This document shows, one piece after another, positions 6,486-13,502 of a DNA stretch of 14,038 nt (the stretch's first letter is position 1; each line of letters opens with the position of its first letter). A program made the position numbers and the translations under genes. Origin of the DNA: Alphaproteobacteria bacterium (lineage in GTDB: Bacteria > Pseudomonadota > Alphaproteobacteria > RF32 > CAG-977). Under the pieces are notes generated by a model. The model was not told the DNA's origin. It did not search any database and saw only the letters and a program-made list of their open reading frames with translations. Location of the stretch: positions 1-14,038 of the forward strand of contig JAFVEJ010000051.1 of assembly GCA_017476085.1 (NCBI GenBank). Direction: 5' to 3'.

Positions 6486-9146
6486 TCAGGCCAAAGATTT
6501 GGAAATCAGCTCGAAAACATTTTTGGACAACCCCGGTTTATCCAGAACCTTTTCCAAAGCCGCTTTCATCATTTCCTGCCGCTTTTCGTCAAAGCGCTTC
6601 CAACGCATCATCGGACGCACCATGTGACACGCCATCTGCGGATTGAATTCGTCAACTTTGATTGCCATTTCAGCCGCCAGAGCGTACCCCGATCCGTCCG
6701 CTTTGTGAAATTCCGGTTGATTATAGGCAAACCCGCCCATAACGGAACGCAATTTGTTCGGATTTTTGATTTCAAACGCGGGATGCCGCATCAATTTACG
6801 CACAACGTCAATCGCATCGGGACGATCTGCACAGGCGCATGAAAACAGCCATTTATTTACGACGCCGTCATCGTGTTTGTAATGCTGATAAAAATCTTCC
6901 AAAATTTCGTCGCGTTTCGGATCTTTGGAATTTGAACAGATGTTCATTGCCGCCAGCTTATCCGACATATTGTTTGCCGAAAAATACTGATTCTGAACGA
7001 TCTGATCTATTTCTTCAATTTCCAAATTGCCTAAAAACGACAAAGCCATATTCTTCAAGGAGCGTCTTGCCGCATCTTCCGTCGTGAATTGATACGGCCG
7101 ATCTCCGAAATCATTTTTGCGGTAAACATCCAACAGTTCCTGTTTATAGCGCGTTGCCAGCACTTTTTTCAGATGTGCGCGGACGATGTGAATCGCATCC
7201 ACATCAACGACATCCATTTTATCCGCCATATAATTTTCCTGCGGCAGCGTGATCAAACGGGCGATATAAGCCGGATTGCGTTCCGTATTCATCAAATATT
7301 CGCCCCAGAGTTTGATGTATTCTTCATCAACGGCCGGTTCTTTTTCGCCGTTTTGAACGGCTTTGATCATTTCCAGCATTAATTTGACCGCGTACTGCTG
7401 CGAAGCATCCCAACGGTTGAACAAATCGGAATCATAACGCGCCTGATGAACGCGTTCCGCATCCGTATAATCCATCACGAAGTGAATCGGCGCCGTAAAA
7501 TCCCTGTTTGCGGATAAAACAGGCTTTTCGGGCACATCAACGAAAACAAACGTTTGCTCTGTCTTATCCAGCACTAAAATGCGCGAAGTTCCATGCGCTT
7601 CGTTTTCGCCTTCCAACCGCAAAGGCACATCCTGCCCGTCGGAACCGATCAATCCTATTCCCAAAGGAATCACAAACGGCAATTTTTCCGGCTGATTCGG
7701 GGTCGGCTTTGTTTCCTGCTTCAATGTCAGCGTGTATTTCTTTGCCGCCGCATCATAATCGGCCGTCGCCGTTACAACCGGCGTGCCGGCTTGAGAATAC
7801 CAGCGTTTAAACTGTGTCAGATCGGCATGATTCGCATCCTCCTGACATTTGGCAAAATCGTCAATCGTCACGGCTTGTCCGTCATGACGCGTAAAGTACA
7901 ACGAACAGCCCTTCAAAAAGTTTTCCTTTCCGAACAACTTTTCATACATACGAATGACTTCCGCGCCTTTATCATAAACGGTTGCCGTATAATAGTTGTT
8001 GATTTCCAAATAAGATTCCGGACGTACCGAATGCGCCAAAGGACCGGCATCTTCCGGAAATTGACGCGTGCGCAGATCAAACACGTCGTTGATTCTGTTC
8101 AGGGAACGCGAATGCATATCGCGTGAAAATTCCTGATCGCGATAAACGGTAAAGCCTTCTTTCAAACTTAAATTGAACCAATCGCGCGCCGTCACGCGGT
8201 CACCCGACCAGTTATGGAAATATTCATGCGCGATCACACTTTCGATATGAGCAAAATCGATATCCGTTCCGACCTCTTTATTCACCAGAGCGCAAGAGGT
8301 GTTGAAGATGTTCAGCCCCTTGTTTTCCATAGCCCCCATATTGAAATAAGAAACGGCAACGATATTGAACAGGTCCAGATCGTATTCCAGTCCGTAAACA
8401 TCCTCGTCCCACTTCATCGCCCTTTTCAGGGATTCGAGCGCGAAAGAGGCCTGATTTTCATAGCCATGCTCGACATAAATGCCCAGCTTCACCTCCCGAC
8501 CGGATTTGGTCGTGAACGTGTCATGCAAAGACGCCAGATCGCCGCCGACGATCGCGAACAGATAACACGGTTTTTTGAACGGATCATGCCAAGTCACCTG
8601 ATGTTTTCCGTCCGGCAGCTCTTTCTTTTCGATCGGATTGCCGTTCGACAGCAGAATCGGATATTTTTTCTTATCCGCGATCAAAGTTGTCGTAAAACTG
8701 CTCATCACATCGGGATGATCCATATAATAAGTGATGCAGCGGAATCCTTCCGGTTCGTTCTGAGTACACAAAGCGCCGTTGGAATATTACAACCCTTCCA
8801 GTCTTGTATTGGCTTTCGGATGGATTTCCGTGCCGATTTCCAGCGTAAATCTTTCAGGCGGATTAAAAACGGTCAAACCTTTATCCGCGACTTCATACTG
8901 ATCGGCAGCTAAATCCTTTCCGTCCATTTTTATGTATTTAAACGTTAAATGATTGCCGTCCAAAATCAAAGGACGCACTCCCGCGGATCGATCATAATCG
9001 CTGACGATTTCCAGTGTCGAAGTCACTTGCGTATTCTCTTCGTCCAAATCGAAAATCAAATTGACGTTTTCGATCTTAAAATCAGGTTTTTTATAATCTT
9101 TCAAATACTTCATCTGCGGTTTTTCGGTTGTTTTCATTTCCGACAC
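6486..9146 (-). pseudogene. pepN: Second aminopeptidase N interrupted by one in-frame UAA
   Basis: Codons 1-119 (9146-8790) encode the start of a PepN paralogue ending NTRLEGL. The next codon (8789-8787) is TAA, and the same frame then continues [15 protein letters not shown] through to a TGA at 6486. Without the stop it would be an 885-residue PepN, the family's normal length and without the tail of its neighbour. In the neighbour the aligned codon is TAC (Tyr117). Everything downstream is in frame, with GAMEN, HEYFH, the third zinc-ligand Glu and the PepN-type C-terminus. The start is probably GTG at 9146, with AAGGA 5 bases upstream; the first ATG at 9137 is 14 bases away from it. The downstream 761-codon part has only a TTG at 8771 and no ribosome site. 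It could be a recent nonsense mutation, a read-through stop or a sequence error. Confidence 0.85.
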
Positions 9147-9151
9147 ACTTA

Positions 9152-9156
9152 TCCTT
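9152..9156 (-). promoter_or_regulatory. Ribosome binding site selecting the GTG start of second pepN
   Basis: AAGGA on the minus strand lies 5 bases before GTG (9146-9144) and 14 before the first ATG (9137-9135). This favours GTG, which also yields an N-terminus reading MSE like the neighbouring paralogue. Confidence 0.6.
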
Positions 9157-9219
9157 TTCGCTCAAGTTGTTTCTTTATTACTTAGCGATTTTTCCGGTTA
9201 AATCAAGGAAAATATAAGT

Positions 9220-9855
9220 TTATTTTAAACGTATCGTCTTACAGGAGTACGGTTCACGGCCGTAACGGTTCTCACCGATAGATCCTTTGGCAAAACACAC
9301 ATACAGGCAAAATACCGCAGCCAACGCCAACAAAACAAGCAAGACATACATTGCGGCCGTTCCGATAAAAGCCAAATTTAAAACCCGGGAAACAATCAGC
9401 AATACAAAAACGGCAAAAACCAGCGTAAACCCAAGCCAACCGGCAGAGGTTCCGGAATCATGAAAGCGCTTGATCAAAACCGCCAGACAAATATACGAAA
9501 AAATCAGACCGCCCAATTCCCAAAAAACAGAAAATCCCGACCATACCGCACAAGTCGCCGGCACAGGCAAAACAAGAAGCGATGCCGTCAAAAAAATTAT
9601 CAACTGATCGCGGGAAATACGTCCGCGGAACGAAAATAAAAACCAAAACAGCCAATCAAGTTTAGCTTTCAGCGGCGTTTTTAAAATATAAACCTCCGCG
9701 GCTTTTCCTTCCTGAATTTCAAAATCAACCGTCGCCCCTTCCTGCGGCAAACCGTTTCGGCAGGCCGGCAAGTTAAACTCGTATCTGATCTTGTCATCTC
9801 CTCCGATAATCCCTGAATCGGATTTTATGTCAAATTCCAAAATAATTCCCCGCAT
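9220..9855 (-). CDS. DUF805 membrane protein with N-terminal cold-shock/OB-like domain
   Basis: From the ATG at 9855 the protein has 211 residues; GAGGGG lies just upstream, whereas an in-frame TTG at 9867 has no ribosome site. Residues 1-58 follow the spacing of a cold-shock-like OB fold (GIILEFD, SGIIGGDD, YEFNL, G-x-x-V-x-F). Most RNP1/RNP2 aromatics are missing, so nucleic-acid binding is doubtful. Residues 68-200 carry DUF805 hallmarks: FSFRGRISRDQ at 74-84, KRFHDSG at 129-135 and GENRYGREP at 194-202, with about four hydrophobic membrane segments between. DUF805 proteins are inner-membrane proteins of unknown function. The gene is divergent from mutY (71 bases apart) and lies 73 bases upstream of the second pepN without a clear terminator, so some co-transcription is possible. 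Domain calls are firm for DUF805 and moderate for the OB part. Confidence 0.8.
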   Translation of the reverse strand: MRGIILEFDIKSDSGIIGGDDKIRYEFNLPACRNGLPQEGATVDFEIQEGKAAEVYILKTPLKAKLDWLFWFLFSFRGRISRDQLIIFLTASLLVLPVPATCAVWSGFSVFWELGGLIFSYICLAVLIKRFHDSGTSAGWLGFTLVFAVFVLLIVSRVLNLAFIGTAAMYVLLVLLALAAVFCLYVCFAKGSIGENRYGREPYSCKTIRLK

Positions 9856-9884
9856 AGCCCCTCGCAAAAAATAAGAGTTGATTT

Positions 9885-9893
9885 TGATATAAT
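9885..9893 (+). promoter_or_regulatory. Extended -10 promoter of mutY
   Basis: TGATATAAT at 9885-9893 holds a perfect TATAAT preceded by TGn, the extended -10 form. No good -35 lies 17 bases upstream, which is acceptable for this promoter type. A transcript would start near 9900, leaving a leader of about 27 bases. Confidence 0.55.
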
Positions 9894-9926
9894 TCCCGTC
9901 CTTAATTTCCAGAAAAGGAATATATT

Positions 9927-10940
9927 ATGACTGTAACCGAAAAACTGGCAAAATGGTATGAAAAAAACGGACGCGATCTGCCATGGCGCGTCAAAGGCGG
10001 CGCACACAGCAATCCGTATCAGGTATGGATTTCGGAAATTATGTTGCAGCAAACAACGGTTAAAACCGTCAAACCGTATTTTGAACGTTTTTTAAAACGC
10101 TTTCCGAATATCGAAACTCTGGCCGCCGCGCCGATTGACGATGTTTTGATGCTATGGCAGGGATTGGGTTATTACACGCGCGCCCGAAAATTACACGAAT
10201 GCGCCAAAACTTTGGTTGAAAAATATGACGGCCGCTTTCCCGCCGATCGGGAAAAATTATCAAAGCTTCCGGGAATAGGCCCTTATACCTCGGCGGCGAT
10301 CGCCGCTTTCGGTTTTAATCTGCCCGAAACCGTTGTTGACGGAAACGTGATTCGCGTTCTGACCCGTTTAAAAGGATGGAAAGCCCCCGTTGCGGAAATT
10401 ATGGAACAAATCAACTCTTTTGCTGATAAATTGACAAAAACTTCCGCCTGCCCCGCCGATCATGCTTCCGCAATGATGGACTTGGGATCCGGCATCTGCA
10501 CTCCAAAATCCCCTTTATGCGCTTTTTGCCCCCTCAATAAAGATTGTATCGCTTGCTCCGAAGGATTGGCGGACATTATTCCCAACATCACAAAATTAAA
10601 AAAAGAAACCAAAGCCGGCTATGTTTTTTGGATTGAAAACGAAAACAAAGAAGTTTTACTGCGCAAACGAACGGAAAAAGGCCTGCTTTCCGGCTTAACC
10701 GAATTGCCGTGGAATACAGACAAATCTTTTCCTTTTGAAGCAAATTGGAAAGTCACAAAAAAAACCGTCCGGCACGTTTTCACTCATTTTGATTTAACCT
10801 TAACGATCGTTCGAACCGTTATTTCACGTTTGCCCGAAAACAGCGACGGATTTTTTTCCCCTATTGATCAATTTAAAGAATTCCCGTTTTCTACGCTGAT
10901 GAAAAAAGTCGTCAAAAAAATCCTGAATGAAAAGGTCTGA
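9927..10940 (+). CDS. mutY: A/G-specific adenine DNA glycosylase MutY
   Basis: This 337-residue base-excision repair enzyme removes adenine mispaired with 8-oxoguanine. The catalytic Glu37 (SEIMLQQT) and Asp138 (VVDGNV) stand at the same numbers as in E. coli MutY. The helix-hairpin-helix motif is LPGIGPYTSAAIAAFG at 114-129. Cys191, 198, 201 and 207 form the C-x6-C-x2-C-x5-C iron-sulfur cluster site. The C-terminal NUDIX-like domain that recognises 8-oxoguanine starts at about residue 228 and includes HVFTHFDL, matching the family's F-S-H-F-x-L segment. AAAAGGAA lies 6 bases before the ATG. The gene is transcribed alone on the plus strand, divergent from the DUF805 gene. Nothing looks broken; length is typical. 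Confidence 0.97.
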   Translation: MTVTEKLAKWYEKNGRDLPWRVKGGAHSNPYQVWISEIMLQQTTVKTVKPYFERFLKRFPNIETLAAAPIDDVLMLWQGLGYYTRARKLHECAKTLVEKYDGRFPADREKLSKLPGIGPYTSAAIAAFGFNLPETVVDGNVIRVLTRLKGWKAPVAEIMEQINSFADKLTKTSACPADHASAMMDLGSGICTPKSPLCAFCPLNKDCIACSEGLADIIPNITKLKKETKAGYVFWIENENKEVLLRKRTEKGLLSGLTELPWNTDKSFPFEANWKVTKKTVRHVFTHFDLTLTIVRTVISRLPENSDGFFSPIDQFKEFPFSTLMKKVVKKILNEKV

Positions 10941-10986
10941 ACGCTTTAATCATTCCGGATTTTTCTATTTTCTTTTAAAAAAAAGT

Positions 10987-11015
10987 TTGACTCATCAATC
11001 TTTCCCGATTATCAT
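10987..11015 (+). promoter_or_regulatory. Sigma70-type promoter of the 219-residue orphan gene
   Basis: TTGACT (10987-10992, 5/6) is followed after exactly 17 bases by TATCAT (11010-11015, 5/6). The predicted start near 11022 is 28 bases before the ATG at 11050. It shows that the gene is independent of mutY and that the longer frame reaching back to 10927 is not its coding start. The sequence AAAAAGTTTGA occurs both at the -35 and again just before the ribosome site. Confidence 0.65.
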
Positions 11016-11034
11016 TCGCCTAAAGAAAAAGTTT

Positions 11035-11040
11035 GAGGGA
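11035..11040 (+). promoter_or_regulatory. Ribosome binding site deciding the orphan's start
   Basis: GAGGGA stands 9 bases before the ATG at 11050 and 12 before a second ATG at 11053. No comparable site precedes the upstream in-frame ATG at 10927, inside the mutY end. Confidence 0.55.
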
Positions 11041-11049
11041 TCAAAGAAA

Positions 11050-11709
11050 ATGATGTTTGAAAGATTCACTTCTGTTGAAGAAGCCGCTCGCCATATGAAC
11101 AACGCTTATGACCGCGGAGGCAATTATTTGGTAAACGGCCGCCCCAGATATTTGGCGCAGGCTGTCAGAATGGAAGACGAATACGGTCTGACGGGGATTG
11201 CCGGCCGCTACAAGTTCGTTGACGGAAAGGAAGCGCCTTTTGCCGAATACGATTATCGCAAGGCTTTTCAAAGATACTCCATCGCGGACGAATATATGAA
11301 ATCGGACAATCCGTATTGCCAAAAAGCCGCTGAAATGTTGAAAGATCAAATGCCTGAAGCATTGAAAAATCTTAATAAAGAAATCGGCAAGCTGACGGAA
11401 CTTAATCCCGAATTGAAAGCTTTAAACTATGACAACCGCAATATTACAGAAGCGTATCGCGCTTTGATCGGCATCACTTCACAATATAATGTGGATGACA
11501 TCAACGCTTATCTGCACAATGTCCGCTCCGGAAAAAAGAATATGGAAGTTTTGGACCGCGTTGAAAAGATCAAAAAAGAAACCGGCATCCGTTTCGGTTG
11601 GCAGCCGGCGGCAAAAACGGTTGATAGAATCGAAGCTCAACTGAAAGAAAAAGAAAAGGCTAAAGAAGCCGTCGTCCAGATAGCTTTAAATAACACCAAA
11701 TCACGGTAA
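11050..11709 (+). CDS. Hypothetical soluble helical protein (orphan)
   Basis: The protein has 219 residues. I do not recognise the family. No signal peptide or membrane segment is visible. Residues 1-75 are Tyr/Arg/Gly-rich with short blocks (VEEAARHMNNAYDRGGNYLV, GIAGRYKFVDGK) that may form a small alpha/beta domain. Residues 76-140 and 147-219 are predicted mostly helical by eye, ending in a Lys/Glu-rich helix (about 190-208) that could be a coiled coil. Its start is set by GAGGGA 9 bases upstream, and it has its own promoter and a strong terminator, so it is a monocistronic unit that is probably well expressed. It may be lineage-specific; a cytoplasmic adaptor or a secretion substrate are guesses with no direct support. 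Reading frame and start are well supported, function is not. Confidence 0.75.
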   Translation: MMFERFTSVEEAARHMNNAYDRGGNYLVNGRPRYLAQAVRMEDEYGLTGIAGRYKFVDGKEAPFAEYDYRKAFQRYSIADEYMKSDNPYCQKAAEMLKDQMPEALKNLNKEIGKLTELNPELKALNYDNRNITEAYRALIGITSQYNVDDINAYLHNVRSGKKNMEVLDRVEKIKKETGIRFGWQPAAKTVDRIEAQLKEKEKAKEAVVQIALNNTKSR

Positions 11710-11735
11710 TTTAACTTCCTCCAAGAAGTATGACC

Positions 11736-11766
11736 AAAAAGACCGGTGTTTATCCGGTCTTTTTTT
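11736..11766. terminator. Bidirectional intrinsic terminator between convergent genes
   Basis: GACCGG (11741-11746) pairs with CCGGTC (11754-11759) around a 7-base loop, flanked by A5 on the left and T7 on the right that extend the stem to 11 bp. Uridine tracts are present in both directions, so it can end both the orphan gene (plus) and the GNAT gene (minus). Confidence 0.9.
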
Positions 11767-11817
11767 CTATTGGCCGTAGAAATACGGCACTTTTCACCAA
11801 AAGAATGTTGCCGTCTG

Positions 11818-12399
11818 TTAAGAATCTTTTTTATTTTTTTCTATTTTCGGCAATTCCGTTTCAAGAATCTTTTCAAAGTTATATTGGTGATACCATTCAC
11901 CTTCGATGAAAGCGACATCATGCAGAATACCGACGAACTCATAACCCTGTTTCAACAAATTGCCAATGGAACGGACGTTTTTATGAAATGTTTCCGCCGA
12001 TAATTTATGAACATTATTTTCGCGCGCCCATTTCTCGATAAAAGCGCCGAATTTCGTACCCAAACCGTTTGACGTATATTTTTCCAACATTGTCATTCCT
12101 GTTATTGCATTACGTCCCGAATACGGATTGTCCGGCATTATTTTGCAGATTTGAGCACAGCCGACAATCTTGTTTCCGTCAAAGGCGGCAATACATAAAT
12201 TGTTTTTATTTTCCCATTTTTGAACCAAATATTCTTTTGTTTCCATAGGAGCACCGGGATATTCAAATACCATTTTCGCGCCGGGACCTTTATTAAATTC
12301 CGTATAATATTCCTTTACGGCTTCATAATCGGTATTGCAAAGACGGCGAATAACAACGATTTTACCGTTTTTTAATTTGAAGGTGACGGCACGATTCAT
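11818..12399 (-). CDS. GNAT-family N-acetyltransferase
   Basis: The protein has 193 residues and is cytoplasmic. The acetyl-CoA site (motif A) is seen as GMTMLEKYTSNGLGTKFG at 101-118, with the NGLG turn that grips the pyrophosphate. The C-terminal motif B follows: NVRSIGNLLKQGYEFVGIL at 141-159, the usual N-x-R-S/A-I..L...GF pattern. A typical ending with ...GEWYHQYNF resembles RimJ/RimL- or PhnO-like members. Substrate is unknown. AAGGGA lies 6 bases before the ATG. The gene has its own candidate promoter and a shared terminator, and is separated by 168 bases from the alpha-E gene upstream on the same strand, so a functional link to that cassette is possible but not shown. Confidence 0.88.
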   Translation of the reverse strand: MNRAVTFKLKNGKIVVIRRLCNTDYEAVKEYYTEFNKGPGAKMVFEYPGAPMETKEYLVQKWENKNNLCIAAFDGNKIVGCAQICKIMPDNPYSGRNAITGMTMLEKYTSNGLGTKFGAFIEKWARENNVHKLSAETFHKNVRSIGNLLKQGYEFVGILHDVAFIEGEWYHQYNFEKILETELPKIEKNKKDS

Positions 12400-12426
12400 A
12401 AAAATTCCCTTGATATATTAATAAAA

Positions 12427-12454
12427 ATTATACCACGGCGGCCGAGCATCGCAA
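12427..12454 (-). promoter_or_regulatory. Promoter of the GNAT gene overlapping an intergenic repeat
   Basis: On the minus strand, a perfect TATAAT (12432-12427) is preceded after 16 bases by TTGCGA (12454-12449, 4/6). Transcription would begin about 20 bases before the ATG. The -35 lies inside the first copy of the intergenic repeat. Confidence 0.55.
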
Positions 12455-12467
12455 CCGACAAACCGAT
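12441..12467. repeat. Intergenic direct repeat, copy 1
   Basis: This 27-base element begins GCCGAGCATCGCAACCGAC and ends AACCGAT. It recurs at 12523-12548 in the same orientation with one base fewer and one substitution. An extra AAACCGAT half-copy lies at 12479-12486. Confidence 0.7.
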
Positions 12468-12522
12468 ATCACAACATAAAAACCGATTTTAGAGAGTCAA
12501 GCGGCAGAAGGTCAGAAGCGCA

Positions 12523-12548
12523 GCCGAGCATCGCACCGACGAACCGAT
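12523..12548. repeat. Intergenic direct repeat, copy 2
   Basis: This 26-base copy begins GCCGAGCATCGCACCGAC and ends GAACCGAT, 82 bases from copy 1. It lies just downstream of the alpha-E stop codon. Whether the element occurs elsewhere in the genome cannot be seen here. Confidence 0.7.
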
Positions 12549-12552
12549 TGAC

Positions 12553-12573
12553 CTATAAAATCGTGTTTTATAG
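12553..12573. repeat. AT-rich inverted repeat at the alpha-E stop codon
   Basis: CTATAAAA (12553-12560) and TTTTATAG (12566-12573) form a perfect 8-bp stem with a 5-base loop that includes the alpha-E stop codon. No uridine tract follows on the minus strand, so it is not a standard intrinsic terminator; it may act as a weak one or protect the mRNA 3' end. Confidence 0.5.
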
Positions 12574-13488
12574 CATAAAGTCAGAGCGAATCTGATCGGA
12601 CAGATCGGCCGTAAACCCGATAAAGTCCGTTAAAAAGTCGTGCAAAGAACGGGACTTTAAGATGCCGGCCAAAGTCCCTGTACGCAAAAAAGCATGTTCC
12701 TGCGAAGCCAATTTCAAAGACCGCGTATTCGGGCGAAGAGCGCTCAAACTTGTAACGATCTCACCGTAAGCGCTGTTCATCGCGCGGGGAAAGACGGGAC
12801 TGAAAATCAGCATTTCCGCGATCTTGGAAGGGACGGGAGCTTCTTTGTAGATACTGCGGTAAGCATGCCAACCGCCGACGGAACGCAAAAGTTCGCCCCA
12901 TTGATAGTAGTCGATCAATCCTTTGTCTGCGGCGTTCGGCGGCAAAAGAATGTGATATTTGACGTCCAGCAGGCGCGCCGTAAAGTCCGCGCGCTCAATA
13001 TACGTTCCCATTCTGGCAAATTGAAACGCGTCGTCATAGACCATTAAAGAAACGGTCTGGCCGCGGAAAAGTTCCGTTCTGTCCTTGACCCATTCAAAAA
13101 ATTCCCGAAAGCCTCTGCGTTCCAAAGAATCATAGTACAACCCCTGCAATTCGATCCAAGTCGTATTAATGCTTTCAAACATATCCTCGGGCAGAATGCT
13201 GCGTTCGGAACGCGTGTTTTCCCGACCGGAACGAATGCAGGAAAAAACGCTGGACGGATTGTCCAGATCAAAAATCATAAAATTCAAGACATTTTTGGAA
13301 GTCAAATCGTCATACTTGGCTTTATAGCCTTCAATCTGACCGGAAATTGTCAAAATCGGATCCCATCCCGCACCGCCGCCGGGCAGCTGTTCCATACGAT
13401 ACGCGGCTTCCAACAGGCGCACGATATCCTGAGCGCGCTCAACCATACGCGCCATCCAATAAATGTTGTCGGCAGTTCTGCTTAACAT
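12568..13488 (-). CDS. Alpha-E domain protein (DUF403)
   Basis: This 306-residue all-helical protein is of the usual length for the family. The N-terminal signature MLSRTADNIYWMARMVERAQ (1-20) with Glu17/Arg18, and its internal echo MGTYIERADFTARLLDVKY (160-178) with Glu165/Arg166, are the conserved ER motifs for which the alpha-E domain is named. The family is nearly always encoded beside a circularly permuted ATP-grasp protein and often a transglutaminase-like protein. It is predicted by comparative genomics to take part in forming or handling a peptide or amide-linked product; the biochemistry is not settled. Here the ATP-grasp gene ends 12 bases upstream, with a strong AAGGAGG overlapping its stop codon. 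No transglutaminase gene follows. Confidence 0.92.
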   Translation of the reverse strand: MLSRTADNIYWMARMVERAQDIVRLLEAAYRMEQLPGGGAGWDPILTISGQIEGYKAKYDDLTSKNVLNFMIFDLDNPSSVFSCIRSGRENTRSERSILPEDMFESINTTWIELQGLYYDSLERRGFREFFEWVKDRTELFRGQTVSLMVYDDAFQFARMGTYIERADFTARLLDVKYHILLPPNAADKGLIDYYQWGELLRSVGGWHAYRSIYKEAPVPSKIAEMLIFSPVFPRAMNSAYGEIVTSLSALRPNTRSLKLASQEHAFLRTGTLAGILKSRSLHDFLTDFIGFTADLSDQIRSDFML

Positions 13489-13495
13489 TTTCAGC

Positions 13496-13502
13496 CCTCC
13501 TT
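13496..13502 (-). promoter_or_regulatory. Strong ribosome site overlapping the ATP-grasp stop codon
   Basis: AAGGAGG on the minus strand uses the last two bases of the upstream TAA and lies 7 bases before the alpha-E ATG. This arrangement implies translational coupling between the two genes. Confidence 0.8.

Noticed and set aside
8787..8789. UAA reassigned as a sense codon
   Set aside because: TAA is the natural stop of other genes here (intact pepN, DUF805, alpha-E, ATP-grasp), so a global code change is excluded; local read-through remains open.
9166..9219. Promoter for the second pepN (TTGATT with TAAGTA)
   Set aside because: The -10 matches the consensus poorly and no alternative is better; co-transcription with the DUF805 gene is equally possible.
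10941..10985. Terminator directly after mutY
   Set aside because: Only a 4-bp AATC/GATT stem precedes a T-rich stretch, too weak to call.
10927..11049. Upstream 41-codon extension of the orphan gene
   Set aside because: It overlaps the mutY end and contains a good promoter; the ribosome site is at 11035-11040, so coding starts at 11050.
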